Under the pieces are notes generated by a model. That model was not told where the DNA came from. It saw nothing but the letters and a program-made list of their open reading frames with translations, and searched no databases. Source: Persicaria tinctoria (lineage: Eukaryota; Streptophyta; Magnoliopsida; Caryophyllales; Polygonaceae). Taken from it: 64,000 nt of DNA. Location of the stretch: positions 13,186,967 through 13,250,966 of the forward strand of contig JBANSL010000004.1 in NCBI GenBank assembly GCA_037127255.1, written 5' to 3'. Within the stretch, counting starts at the first letter, position 1. Each line of letters begins with the position of its first letter. Made by a program: the position numbers and the translations under genes. Below are positions 12,695 through 24,092 of this stretch, piece after piece.

Positions 12695-13178
12695 ATATAT
12701 ATATATATATATTTTTTTTTGAGCTCAAACATAGGAATCTCATTCCATCTCATCCTCCAAAACTACAAGAACATCCAAAGGTAAAGAAACTTGAGCAAAA
12801 AATAAAGACGAACTAATAGGTCTAAGCCCCGCCATATTATGCGCGGCTTTGTTGCCCTCCCTACAAACATGAGACCAAATTAAGGAACTAAAGCAACTAG
12901 AATAACTTAAGATGGATGAGATGAGATTTTTGAGCATGCCTAAGCCTTCGTATCCCTTGCAGATCTTTGAAACCAATGGCAAACAGTCCGACTCGATATG
13001 CACATTGGCCATGGCTCTCTCTTTGGCGAGCTTTAACGCCCAAAGCACTGCCTCCGCTTCAGCTATCTGCACATCCTCTACATGTGCTACCTCCTTCTGT
13101 CCCGCCAAGAGCAGTCTCAAGCCACGACCCCGATGGATGAGCCATTTCGATCTGAGACCGCAGCGTCACAATTGAATT
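12695..13178 (-). mobile_element. 5'-truncated LINE tail (RNase H domain)
   Basis: On the minus strand this encodes FNCDAAVSDRNGSSIGVVA, then after a stop/frameshift an RVT_3-type RNase H (AEAEAVLWALKLAKERA, VHIESDCLPLV, SHVCREGNKAAHNMA). These are typical of the C-terminus of plant L1-type LINE ORF2. The element ends in a poly(A) tract (12711-12720 on the complement) followed by an AT repeat. A 10-bp duplication ATCAAAATAT at 12685-12694 and 13179-13188 flanks it, marking a target-primed insertion truncated at the 5' end. Part of one copy overlaps the (AT)n, which weakens it slightly. Confidence 0.8.
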
Positions 13179-13318
13179 ATCAAAATATTTTATAAAAAGA
13201 ATTGGAAATGTTTATGTTTAATAGGTTGATGACCATTTATAAATAACTTTAATAATGTATCTTGATTTAAAAATAGACCACATTCATCTTGTTTTCATTT
13301 ACCTTTCCAAAATTAATA

Positions 13319-13574
13319 TTCCGTCCGATCCAAAATAAGTGTCGTTTTATGTTTTCTATGCAATTTAATAGATTGATTAATGAAAATTGTTAATTAAAAT
13401 TTTATTTGTTGACTACTTTTTCTTTCAAACTCTCCACTTACTGGTTGAAAAAGTTGGTAAGCATTTAATAAATGATAAGATTTAGAAAAAATGTATAAAA
13501 CTAATGATAATTAATACTTTACTTAAAAATTGTGTCAACAGCTAAAACGACACTTATTTTGGATCCGAGGAAAG
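13319..13574. mobile_element. Stowaway-type MITE
   Basis: A 256-bp AT-rich element with terminal inverted repeats of about 30 bp. The left end is TTCCGTCCGATCCAAAATAA and the right end reversed is CTTTCCTCGGATCCAAAATA, both continuing GTGTCGTTTTA. TA dinucleotides flank it at 13317-13318 and 13575-13576. TIR type, size and TA target fit Tc1/Mariner-derived Stowaway MITEs. It lies about 280 bp upstream of the microprotein gene. Confidence 0.85.
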
Positions 13575-13856
13575 TACCAAACAAGCATTTAATTTGATCC
13601 AATTTATACCAAGATCTTAATTTGTCAATTTCATTTGAAAGCTCAATTTCATATTTTCATTTGATCGTTTTTGCCCTGATTTTTTTTTTTGTGGTAAAAA
13701 CACACCTAAGCGTCGGAAAGGTATGGTCGAAGCCCATGGAAAACGGGCTAGAAGGTCCAACAAAAGCGTGGCTGAGAGAGGATCCACCATACAGACACAC
13801 GATCGCAGTCGTTGTCGTCGTCGACCATTACGATTAGGAGAGAACGAACCTTAGCA

Positions 13857-14099
13857 ATGGAAGTGAGGCATCTTTTCAAGGACAAGAAGTTCTGGCTTGC
13901 TTCCGCTTTGATCGCTTGGGCTGCAGCTCTCCAGGTTTCCTTCTTTTTTCTCGCCATCTTCTTGCTTTTTGGTCATCAATTGCTTAATTGTTGACACGAA
14001 TCGCCCATGTTATAGGGCCATATGATGTGGATTCAAAGGCAGGACTCTTTCAAGCAGAAATTTGGTGAACTTGCCGATGAATCTCCCCGAAACGACTGA
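13857..14099 (+). CDS. Small single-pass membrane protein, 53 aa, unrecognised
   Basis: Two exons, 13857-13934 and 14016-14099, joined by a GT-AG intron in phase. The product starts MEVRHLFKDKKFWLASALIA and ends KQKFGELADESPRND. A basic N-terminal 11 residues precede one hydrophobic helix (about residues 12-26, FWLASALIAWAAALQ). A polar tail follows with GHMMWIQRQDSFKQKF. I do not recognise the family. The clean intron exactly between helix and tail, with conserved-looking coding on both sides, argues for a real gene although it is short. The 5' leader is at about 13700-13856. A GTATG donor at about 14109 and an acceptor near 15699 suggest a 3'-UTR intron that would contain the LTR palindrome (inference). 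Confidence 0.65.
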
Positions 14100-14706
14100 T
14101 TTCTCGATTGTATGTTCACCTCTCTCTCTTCCTCTTATCTGGATTTTGCCTGATTTTGTTTCCGAGTCTAATAGTATGTAATTGCGATTGCGGTTGCCGT
14201 TTTTTAGGAAAAATTGTGTTCCATACGCAAGGTCTTACAATACTGAAGTGACTGAAAATGAGTTCAGAAACTCGTATCTTGCTATAATCTGCACTGCACA
14301 TGGATGAATTTCCAAATGGTGGTGTTCTACTGGAACATTTCCAGGATCCAATACCTTGATATTTTTTCGCACCATCTGATTGAGGCTAAATTCAACCTGA
14401 TAAGGCGGATTTGGGATTTTATAAACCACCTTAGATAGTTTCTGTTTGAAAGCATAATTTTTTATGCTACAGATAAGTTGCTGTGAATGATTGACCCCAA
14501 CTTTAGGTGGCAAACACACATACAGGTGTAGTGAAACTCTGGGGAGTTGGAATGGTATACTTGATTTCCTGCATCCTAATTAGGAGGAAAGCCAGAATCA
14601 CTCGATAAGCGACATTGTGGTTGGGTTTAAGAGCCAAGGGTTGTATTTTTTGCTGTTCTGTAATCTAATTCATTATTGATCTAGCTAAGCTGCATTTGAT
14701 ATTTCA
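14100..14706 (+). other. 3' region (possible UTR intron) of the 53-aa gene
   Basis: No coding region is visible. A GT donor-like site sits at about 14109 (GATT|GTATGTTC), 10 bases after the stop codon, consistent with a 3'-UTR intron running to about 15699. This is unproven. Confidence 0.3.
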
Positions 14707-15590
14707 TGTTGGTACTTAACAAAGCTGTCACAATTAGCCTGAAGAATAGGTCATACATTCAATTAGTTGTTAGATTAGTTTCCTATTTTTCCTGCGGATC
14801 ATAAAAATGTTTCCTATTTTTCCTGTACACGTAATTTAATTATTTATCCTTATCTCCAGACTCCAGTATCTCCTTACTTATAGGATAGATTAGTTAATTT
14901 CTCTGTTTTACTGCATTATAAAATCTCTGTAATAGCTGCGCAATAATAATCAAGGGTTAATTCTCCCCAGTTCAGTGTGTTTACATGGTATCGGAGCACT
15001 AATTTTGTTTTTTTTTTCAAACAACCACCCTCCCTACTCTCCCATGGCAAACACTACTCAGCATCTTCTTGTTGCAGCCGACATGGCCTATCCAAACCTT
15101 CACTTTCAGATCCCATCTATCAGCATCAAGCCCGATAGAGAGAATTACCTCTATGGTGCACTACAATTATCTCTTCCCTAGAAACGTTTGACCTTGAAAG
15201 CTTCATCCTATTTTCTTATAGGGCAAAGATAATTGTAGTGCGCCATAGAGAGTAATTGATGCTGATAGATGGGATCTGAAAGTGAAGGTTTGGAGAGGCC
15301 ATGTCGGCCGCATGAAGAAGATGTCGAGTAGTGTTTGCCATGGGAGAGTAGGGAGGTTTGTGTGTTTGGGTAAAAAAAAAAAAAAATTAGTGCTCCGATA
15401 CCATGTAAACACACTGAACTTTCACCTATATTATTATTGCTCAGCCATTACAAACCAAGGAGGTATTGGAGACAAGGATAAATAATTAAGTTACAACATG
15501 TACGGGAAAAGTAGGAACCTAATCTAGCAACTAATTGAATGTAGACCTATTCTTCAGGCTAATTGTGAGAGCTTCGTTAAGGTATCTGTT
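14707..15590. repeat. Head-to-head copia LTR-leader-gag palindrome
   Basis: The left arm (about 14716-15184) reads as a copia LTR (CTGTCACAATTAGCCTGAAG...TTCAGTGTGTTTACA). A primer-binding-like TGGTATCGGAGC follows at about 14984-14995, then a leader and a gag start (MANTTQHLLVAADMAYPNLH, ATG at about 15043). The right arm (about 15221-15585) is the reverse complement of the same units with modest divergence. The arms surround a spacer of about 40 bp. The left arm is longer because of a local duplication of TTTCCTATTTTTCCTG and small indels. It contains no RT or integrase. A transcript through it would fold into a long hairpin. Confidence 0.85.
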
Positions 15591-16508
15591 ATTGTTGTAT
15601 CCAGGAAAAGTACATGTTTTTGGTGTTGATTTTACTGAATACAGCATCAGTCATTGAGGCAATGAAACATCTTATGGTAATTTTTGTGACTTATTGTAGG
15701 TAATGTGTTTGCAATTGATATCTGGGAAGTGCGAAACCAAGGCAGTTATTCAAGCTTCAAAGATAGCAGAGAACATAGAGGAATTAATTAGCAGTGAGTT
15801 GTTTTGAGAGGTTTGTTTTCAGCTTATGTGATTGGAAGCCATAGATATGGTTAACCTTGTTAGTTATATAAACTTCTTCTTGCGATTGATGAGGCTGGTT
15901 TTGTACTGTCCCCCATTATTAATAAATATTTTTGGGGCAAACCTTTTCTAGTGTGTATGGAACTATCACCTCATTTTACTCTGTTTACTGAAAGGGAAAC
16001 TCCAGTGGGTACCCCTGACTCTTTGCTAATTCTGGATTGTGCCCAGCAATTTTTCATTTTCTAAGTGGAACCCGACACCCGTGAGTTTTGTACATAGGTT
16101 GTTTGTTGCTCAGTTTTCAATATTTGTACAAAGAATTAGATTAAATAAATCACACGTATATTAACATGGTCATCACTCATCATAAACTCCCATATAAAGG
16201 GAAATTATATAAGATTGCCAAACATTGGGATTTTTTTTTTTTTTGTCAATCTCACTACTCTTTTTTTTTTTGAGGAAATCTCAGTCTCAGTACTCTTTCA
16301 ATAGTTTTGCAAGTGATTTTGTTATAACATTTCTTTTCTAGAGGGGATTTTGAGTAATTTTCATTATATAGTTTTTTTTTAAGTTCCCAATTTATGTGTT
16401 TTTGTTTAATTAATCCTAAGGGTTGTGATAGGTCTTTTTTAAACAAATTGGTGACTTTATATAATTTATTCACAAGAGTAATTTTATAAAAATCACAATA
16501 CTTATGCA
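15591..16508 (+). other. Intergenic, possible distal 3'-UTR exon
   Basis: A possible exon begins after the AG at 15698-15699 (TTATTGTAG|GTAATG), and a canonical AATAAA lies at 15921-15926. This could be the terminal 3'-UTR exon of the 53-aa gene. The remainder (about 15950-16508) is AT-rich with poly-T runs and shows no gene. Confidence 0.3.
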
Positions 16509-17905
16509 TAGAGTTGACAAAATTTGACCTGATCCACCGAAACCCATACCCAATCGAAACCCGAAAATCTAGTGTCATGTACAACTCGAACTAAGTCCGA
16601 CCCATTTTAACCCGATACATGATTTTTTATTTTATTTTTAACAAAGTAAGAGTTTGGGACGGGTGGAGTCTCAAAACACATCCACGGCCATGAGCATGAT
16701 CACAAAACACTATAGAACACTAGAAAATGAGACTGCATGGATTTGAGAACTAGAATGCTTTCCTAATGTAAGGAATTTTATTTGGAAATTAGTGTAAATT
16801 GGACTCCTAACGAAAAAACGTCTATGCAAAAAAGGAGTGGTCATTCCCCTCCCTTGTGTTTTTTGCAACCATAAGATTGATGACAGTGAACATCTATTTA
16901 CCCAATGTAGACACTCCCTTGATCTATTTAAAAGAATTGACTGTAACATCAAAACACATATAAAAAGTACCAATTCATATGGAAAGACCCTCAAGAAAAT
17001 TATTGTAGAGATCTTCTCCTCTCCTTGCCTGACTCAGAAGACTAGGCTTGCCTTGTCTTGGTGGGGTATCTGGGCTTTGAGAAATAGATTTGCATTCAAA
17101 GATTCCAGCCTTGCAAATACAAAAGCACAAGAAGTATATTTGAGAAAACCAACTTCAGAATTGGGAACAATCTAAACAAGTTCACCGGAGACATGGAAAT
17201 CAAAGAACCAAGAACCTCACTTAAACCTAGAAAGAAACGAAATATTAGATGGAAAACCCCCCGTGAAGGTGTATTTAAGATTAATTTTGATGGCTCAAAA
17301 TTACTTTCAGGTGAAGGTGCATGTTGTTTTGTGATCAGGGACCAACTTGAAAATTTGCGGGCCTGTGAGGGCTTGCGGTGTAGGTCTGTGTCGGCTTTAA
17401 TGGCTGAAGTGCTCACCCTACAATTGGGTCTGGGGCCGCAAAAGAGATGGGCTTTCGAAGGATCGAGGCCGAAGGGGATAATTTGACCCGATGCTTGAAT
17501 GAACATGAACATTGACAAACCCGACCCATATCCGAGCTGTCCTTGATTCGACCCGAAGAAGACCCAACTGATCCTTATAATTATTTTGATTTTCTTATTT
17601 TTAAATACTAAAATAACGTGAACTGCATATAATGATACGTACTATAACTACCCAAATAAATTTTAATAGTTAATAATTAAGATAAACAATAAATAATTAT
17701 CATTTTATAATAAAACTATATGTAACCTGACTTGACCCAACTCGAAATCCATTTAAATCGAACTTACCCAACTTGAAAACTTAGCCGGCCCGATCCAAAC
17801 TCAAACGAACATACAATATATCCGACATATGACCCAATCCAACATATGATCGAAGTCGAAGGGGTATTCCCGAACCTGATCCGAACAGTCCAATTTCCAC
17901 CTCTA
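16509..17905. mobile_element. hAT-like element carrying a LINE fragment
   Basis: Ends are TAGAGTTGACAAAATTTGAC (left) and, reversed, TAGAGGTGGAAATTGGACTG (right). The flanks are CTTATGCA (16501-16508) and CTTATGTG (17906-17913), a degenerate 8-bp duplication with 6 of 8 matching. The subterminal DNA is rich in CCCGACCC/CCCGAACC, as in the better-preserved element at 44723-45938, so the two are probably one family. No hAT transposase is visible. Boundaries are likely but not certain. Confidence 0.55.
16770..17486 (+). pseudogene. LINE zinc-finger and RNase H remnant
   Basis: About 16837-17175 encodes PCVFCNHKIDDSEHLFTQCR and WWGIWALRNRFAFKD, the zf-RVT region of plant LINE ORF2. About 17193-17486 encodes REGVFKINFDGSKLLSGEGA and CCFVIRDQLENL, the start of the following RNase H domain, ending early. 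The two parts are in different frames. It lies inside the hAT-like element. Confidence 0.75.
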
Positions 17906-18490
17906 CTTATGTGTGATTTTACAAGTATTGAAAAGTGCTCACTAAATGGATTGTGGATAAAATCCAGGGTGCCATCTGCCAACAAGAAAATGAAAAATAT
18001 TTCAATAGCACTTGGAATTGGCAAAAAACCAGGGTAACAACCAGAAATAGAATTCCCCTGTATCAAAAGAAACAAAATGTTCATGAATCATGGTAATTGT
18101 TCAAACTGAAATCATTGGCATCAGGCTATCAGCTAATCAGCCTATGGCCATCTCTTATCAATCAATCACCTAAAAAACTGCACCCTTTTAGCTCTGTTGA
18201 GATAAAGGCAGTTTCAATCCTTGCTAATTTCACCTGGAAGAGGACGCTGTCAAACTAAAGGAACAGTCAGATGCTTAAAGCTTTTAACCATTCGAGTCAT
18301 ATAACACAACTGTATGAAATATGGCTTCAAGCTTTTAATCGATGTGCAAGAAAACACAATATTGTCTCCCCATCAAAAACACTACACTGATGAATGAAAC
18401 CTCAGGAGACAAGACAAAACTGCAAGAGCCTCAATCTGGCACATTTGCTGAACAGAAAAATGTCTACTTTGCATTCCAGCAAAACTTTGC
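17906..18490. other. Intergenic, downstream of the RNA-binding protein gene
   Basis: No coding region is seen. The part nearest 18490 is probably 3' UTR of the minus-strand gene. Confidence 0.35.
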
Positions 18491-21285
18491 CTACTGAGCA
18501 ACTTGTTTTGGACAAGCCGAGGAGATGTGACCCCGCTCCCCGCACAGATAGCAGCTCCTCCTCTTCATCTTCCCCGCGCTCACTTTGGGTTTGTTTTCAG
18601 CAGCGGCCTCAGTGGTGAATTGCTCAACAGCAACCTCAGGGGTGTATTGACCAACAGCAACCTTAGGGGTGTATTGACCAACAGCAACCTCAGCGGTGGA
18701 TTGACCAAAAGCAACCGCAGCGGTGGATTGATGAACAACAACCTCTGTGGTGGATTGCCGTATAGCACTCCCTGTGGTGGATCGACAGGCAAATCCATCT
18801 GTGGTGGATTGTTGGACAGTGCCCTCTGGGGTGGATTTGCTGTTACCCTTGGTATCCTTCGAAGTAGAATGACGAGGGTTCGGATTTCTTAAGGCAACTG
18901 CACTAGTTATCCGTACAGGTCTCCCACAAACAAACTTCTGATCCTTTTCCAAAGCCCTTGCCAAAGAGGTGCTGTCCGAGAAGTCCACGTGAGCATAGCC
19001 TTTGAACTCCCCTGTCTCCTTGTCCTCTCCAAATCGAATAGAAGATATGCTGCAATCAGAAAAGAGATTCTTTAAATCATCCTCCGTGATATCCCATGAT
19101 AAGTTTCCAGCATAGATCCTGTTGTAGCCCTGTATAACTGGAGGGGAGAAGACCGGTGTTTTTTCCACTTGAGGCGCCTTGTTGTAACGCTTAATTTTGA
19201 GGAAGAACCCCCCCCTAGACAACACAAGACGAATGTAAGTTCATAAGAAACATGCCCAAATAAGTTGGGATGGAAATGAATGTACTCACATGTCTGCTCC
19301 ATCAAGGGCCATTGCTCTTTTAGCTGCCTCTTCAGTCTGTCACAGCAAAAGAAGAAGCAATCGAGTGAGAAATCAGACAAGAGTTTCAGCGAGAGCGAGT
19401 GCCTTTTTTCAAACTAGCTTGTTGGCCAAAGGAAAATGTTTGCATATCTTTTTTTTTTCTTTTTGCCAATAGACAACCTTATCATCAAGTATAACTGAAA
19501 GAAAAAAGGTTGCAAGGGAGGCAGTTACAGCTAACAAAATTCCAACTGCAGGGCACCTAAAAGGGTATTGCATTGGATGTACAGATAGTTCAACTAGAAG
19601 TGCAATATAAAGGATGTATAACAGCCAATATAACTTTTTTTCCTTTGCCAGCCAAATAAAAAATAAAAAATGACTGCAAGCAGTGAGCAAGTTAAAATGG
19701 ATTCTGCTAAACTGGAAATCAATGAGGAAACTGGCAAATGGCAACAACATACTGACAGAAATTTCCAACAGCTAGTACACTCATTAACAGAAATTCCATC
19801 TGTTGTATCAAAGTCAACAGCTTATATGTAAGCTAAATCCTAAGTTTGCCAAAACTGGAATTAGAATTGCTTGCAGAATTTTGCAACAGAACGAATGTCA
19901 ACAGAGACTGAGAATTTGGCAGGACAATAAACAACATGTTCATTTCTACCTATGTCTTAAGTTTTGGTGCAAGATGTTCTTTGTTTCATTTGTTCAACTT
20001 GAGGGCATGTCCAATGCTATATTCTCATCAGCAAGACAAGAGTGAACTCATGGAGTGCTATTTTCTCTTGAGATGCTTACTTGATGGTGACCTACTAAAA
20101 CTATTTCCAAACAAGCTTGTATCAGGGACAGGCTTCGTTTACATACTCAATAGATCACATAATTTATTAAAGACATAGTGGAAGAACTAATTCTTCAAGG
20201 AACTACAAATGCAAATGTTTACCAACATCTTTCACTCAAGTGTCTCCCATATATTATTCTACTCCAATGTCAAATTAACAACACTAGTTCCCAATCTTCA
20301 CTTCTATTTAAACCGATTGTTGTTTAATTTTATCTGGCATCGTTCTAAAACAAACATACAATAAAGGGAAAGTTATAGTCATTCAAATTTATGTTGCACA
20401 ACCAAGCATATAGAAGAAGACAAAGGGCAACTAAATTCACCTTGAAATCAAGAATGGCGATCCCTCTAAACTTTCCAGTTTCAGGAAACTTCATGCAGTC
20501 GATCTCAGTGATCGTACCACAATGGTCGAAGAAACTCCTAATATCATCCTCAGTCGAATAATACGGAATCCCTCCAACATAAACCTTCTTAGAAACTTGC
20601 TCATTCCCTTGACTGTTACATCAATCACCAAGAGATGAAGCAAATGCATATCAATCAACAAACAAATAAAAACAAGTCAACTCCAAAACTACACCCTTAA
20701 ACCTAACCAATTGGTTACTGTCATAAATAGGTGGTGTAGAAAACAGTACCGATCATCAATTTCAGCCTTGTGAGCATCAAATTGATCCCCATTTGATGGT
20801 ACACTCGCAATCTCTGCTAATTGAGCTGGTTCCACCTTCTCTTGAATGTCGTCCTTTGCTTTCTTCTTGGCCTTCTTTTTCTTTTTCTTCTTCCTCTTCT
20901 TCTTTTCATCCTTGTTCGAATCAGCCCCCTCTTTCACACCGGATTCATCTCTCTTCCTCTTCTTCGTCCCATTCTGAACCCTAACTCCCTCACCGCCGCC
21001 ATCAACGGGACTCGGCGCAGGCAAGTTGGCTGATTTCGCATCCGCGTTCTTTGTCTGTGTTGCAGAATCAGGGGCGGCATCCAAAGGCGCCTTCTTGCGG
21101 CGGATCTCCCGCTTGGAAAGGCGGGGCTTGTTGGCGGCGGCGCCGAGGAGCTGAGAGAGAGATTGGGGCTTTGTTGAAGAGGGAGAAGTGATGGAGGATG
21201 AAGAAGGGTTTGAGACAGAGGAGAGTATGGATTTGGAGAGCTGCTCCCTCAGCTTTTGCTTCAGCTTCTTGTTGGACAGCACCAT
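18491..21285 (-). CDS. PHIP1: RNA-binding protein, two RRMs plus zinc knuckle (PHIP1 type)
   Basis: Exons (minus): 21285-20750, 20612-20441, 19336-19290 and 19214-18491. Junctions are GT-AG and in frame, giving 492 aa. The N-terminus MVLSNKKLKQKLREQL and a lysine-rich nuclear-type stretch (KKKRKKKKKKKAKKK) match phragmoplastin-interacting protein 1 as I remember it. RRM1 spans exons 2-3 (KVYVGGIPYYSTEDDIRSFF; RNP1-like KFRGIAILDF). RRM2 is in exon 4 (RIYAGNLSWDITEDDLKNLF; RNP1 EFKGYAHVDF). A low-complexity tandem region follows, then one CCHC knuckle CYLCGERGHISSAC near the C-terminus. PHIP1 binds dynamin-like phragmoplastin, Rop GTPase and RNA at the cell plate. Only one knuckle is seen here. 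The start is the only ATG in a good position. The name is a confident family call, not verified. Confidence 0.9.
18600..18840 (-). repeat. 27-nt in-frame coding minisatellite
   Basis: Roughly nine imperfect copies of a 27-nt unit lie inside exon 4 of the RNA-binding protein. They encode a 9-residue repeat of the type EVAVGQYTP/AVAFGQSTA. The period is a multiple of three, so copy-number change keeps the frame. The repeat lies between RRM2 and the zinc knuckle. Confidence 0.85.
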
Positions 21286-21709
21286 CTTCTTCCTCTTCCT
21301 AGTGTATGTGTGCGGGCGCGAAAGGGAGACACAGAGGGCTAAACCCCAAATGCTGATAAACCCCTGTGTTTGCCCTTGCAATGTAAGTCCTCTTCAGCTA
21401 CATATTTACCATTCAGGACCAAAGTGAAATTTTATTAAAACAAAGGGACTAAAGAACACAAATATGAAATATTACACGGAACATGACATAACCTATGTAG
21501 CACGGACACAACATATGACCCTCCGCAACCATAATGTTACCTCTTATCCAATTTTTTTCTTCTCTCCCTATAATACTTTGACACCTCATTTACTTTTTCT
21601 TTTAAATAATTATTCACTTTATCAAACTCTTTCTTTAAGGTTTTTATATTTTTACCCCATAACCATGAGTTTACCTCATTATTCTTTTTTTTTCCATTTA
21701 TTTATACCC
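21286..21709 (-). promoter_or_regulatory. Upstream region of the PHIP1-type gene
   Basis: It starts at the base before the ATG and ends where the poly(A) element's target duplication begins. No promoter element can be assigned with confidence. A GT-rich GTGTATGTGTG run at 21302-21312 lies in the leader. Confidence 0.3.
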
Positions 21710-21726
21710 ACTATATGATTTCCACA

Positions 21727-23107
21727 CGTCATGAAAAAAAGTCAAAAAAAAAAGCTCAACAAAAAAGTTCTCTTTTCTGGAGAGCTCATTCCTCCTCTTA
21801 CAGGAGCAACAATCATCTCCTCCGGGAGTAACCATCACCTTCTCCGGGAGCCCAAATCTCCTCCGGGAGCCTTATAAATCTCCTCCGGGAGCCATTTGGT
21901 CGGGGTTTGTTTCTCCTGGCGGGAAGATCTCCATCAAGGAGCTTGGACCTCCATTCTTTTGCAACCCATTTCCATCAATCATTTTGCTCTATTATCATTG
22001 GGCTTTTGTTGTTCCATGGATGTGGGTCTCATTTCCCTCTCCAATCTCAACAATCTCGTGCTTCTTGGCCTTTGATTTTCGGATCTAGGGTTCCTTATCG
22101 GTCGAAATCGACCTTGTCCTGGTCCGGGTGTTATCGTCTGGTCTCCGGGCTTGGTTGTCGCCCCTGGTTCCGGTCTCCGACGGTTGGCGCTAGCCTCCTC
22201 GTTGCTTCGCCCAACCTTCCTCTCCTCCTCCTTAGATCTCCGATCTGGCCATCTCCCTCTCGGCGGCCAGATCTCCTCCTGCCATGGCTCGTTTCCGTTT
22301 TGGCCCGTCCTCTCTCTGACGGTCCAGGTCCAACTATTGTCCCCCAACGCCGGTCATCGTTCGACCTGGTGTTCGCAAGCCTTGGCGTGCCTTGCTCCTG
22401 CCGCCTTGGTTTGCTGGTGTTGAGACGTAGGTGAAATCCCCACCCTGTTGGACTTGATTTCCTTCCTTTGGGCCCAAGGCCAATTCCTTGGGCCCAAAGC
22501 TAACCCGATAACTTAAAAAATAAATAATTCAACATATAAAACTTTATATTTCGGTATTTTGATATTGAACTTTACATAATATTAAATCCCGTGATTCTTC
22601 CCGCGCTCTTCGTCCTCCTTGCGGCTGTGCTTCATATGCTCGTGTGGTTTAGTGTCCGTCTGTTGGTTCGTGGTTAGTTTCGGTTGAGGAGCAGTTCTGC
22701 AACCCTGGTTGATCGACGTGATCGTGTTGGTGGTGTTTGTGGTCTCCGAAGATCCCTCATCCAGGTGGGGGGAATGTCGTGTGATCCACACTTCCCTAGG
22801 TGTCGCCTTTGCCTTACGAGGATTTCTGCTTTCCGTCTTTCCGGCGGCGAGACATCGTGTGAGCTAGTGCTGTCCCATGCGCTCGCTATCCACTTCTCCG
22901 CGACGACTCCTTCCGCTCGATGTTGTGTCCGCTGGTTTGCTTAGGTCTTGGGTTTTTTACGGGTTTACTTTGGGTGCTCTTTTGATGTATTTTATGTTAT
23001 ATTTTCTATTTTGTTGTTGTATGTTTAGATGGCTTGCCGTCTGCCGACTTTGTCAGCCTCTCGAGGTCCGGGCCTGTCCGACCTCGAATTATTTCCTTAT
23101 AAAAAAA
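21727..23107 (+). mobile_element. Non-autonomous poly(A) retroelement, unknown family
   Basis: A 1381-bp segment is bounded by a perfect 17-bp duplication, ACTATATGATTTCCACA, at 21710-21726 and 23108-23124. It ends CCTTATAAAAAAAA, a poly(A) tail, so it arrived by target-primed reverse transcription. Its first part has several copies of CTCCTCCGGGAG (about 21795-21890). The body is unusually GC-rich for the window (about 22080-22420) with an open frame at 21907-22434 of unrecognised sequence. No endonuclease, RT or RNase H motif is visible. It could be a deletion derivative of a LINE keeping 5' and 3' ends, or a retroposed cellular RNA. Confidence 0.8.
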
Positions 23108-23124
23108 ACTATATGATTTCCACA

Positions 23125-23941
23125 AATCATAATATTATTAGTTAAATATAAAAACATAAAAATAAATAAAACATCATGCTTTTGCACATGGTCCAATGCA
23201 CTTCCTACATCTCCACACCAAAGTAACCCTTTTCCTCTCTTTACCTTAAGGTTTTGCCTACAACTATGGAGTTATCTTTTAGCAACCTTAAGATAAGCAA
23301 AACCTATGGTTGCTCATGCTCAAACCCCTTTCCTCTATTTACCTTAAGGTGTCGCCTACAACTATATAACCATGGGGTTACCTTTTAGCAACCTTAAGGT
23401 GAGCAAAATCTATGATGACTCATGCTCTAAATAAAGACACTGACACTTTTCTATATAAAGACATGATAATTCTAAAAATCACAAGACACGGACACAATTA
23501 GGAATTAACCATAAATTTATACTGTATTTTATAACCCAAAACAATACTACCAATAATATTTTGATGAGTTTGTGAGCAAGTTTTACAGGTTAATATACTA
23601 ATTAAATAAAGATTTTGATAAAATTAAGCCTCAAACTTGAAATTACAATTTGGACAAAATTCTAAAAAAATATATATTGGGAGAAGGGAAGAGTGCCTTA
23701 ATTGAAGTGTCGAACAAGTGCTGTGTCGTATCTAAATATCAGACATGGATATATTGCCACTTTAAAAATGTAGGTGCTACATAAGTATGGACAGATAGCC
23801 AACTCAAAGCAACCATTTGTTATGTTCATCCGCGGGTTAGATACATGTAATTTACTAACGTGTCTAGGGACACAAGATAATTGACATGGAATGAGCAATC
23901 GCTCCCTCATATAATAATAATAATATATCGAGCCAAATTTC
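23125..23941. other. Intergenic with a tandem duplication
   Basis: No gene is seen. Two imperfect tandem copies of about 100 bp lie at 23227-23324 and 23325-23431, each with TTTACCTTAAGGT near the start and AGCAACCTTAAG near the end. The remainder is AT-rich. Confidence 0.6.
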
Positions 23942-24092
23942 TGGCCTACAAACCCACTTAACAACATCATCTCACACCAATTGGAGGGCCAGACAACATG
24001 TCCAAGGAACAAGCCCAAACACACATCTGTACAGACTTAGCTAAAGACCGCTAGCATCATTTGCTCTCCACGAAATAGAGCACTGTAAACAC

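Noticed and set aside
18503..18892. Plus-strand 129-codon open frame
   Set aside because: Antisense shadow of the 27-nt coding repeat in the RNA-binding protein gene.
21907..22434. A 175-codon open frame as a gene
   Set aside because: It lies wholly inside a retroelement delimited by a 17-bp duplication, its composition is GC-driven and no domain is recognisable.
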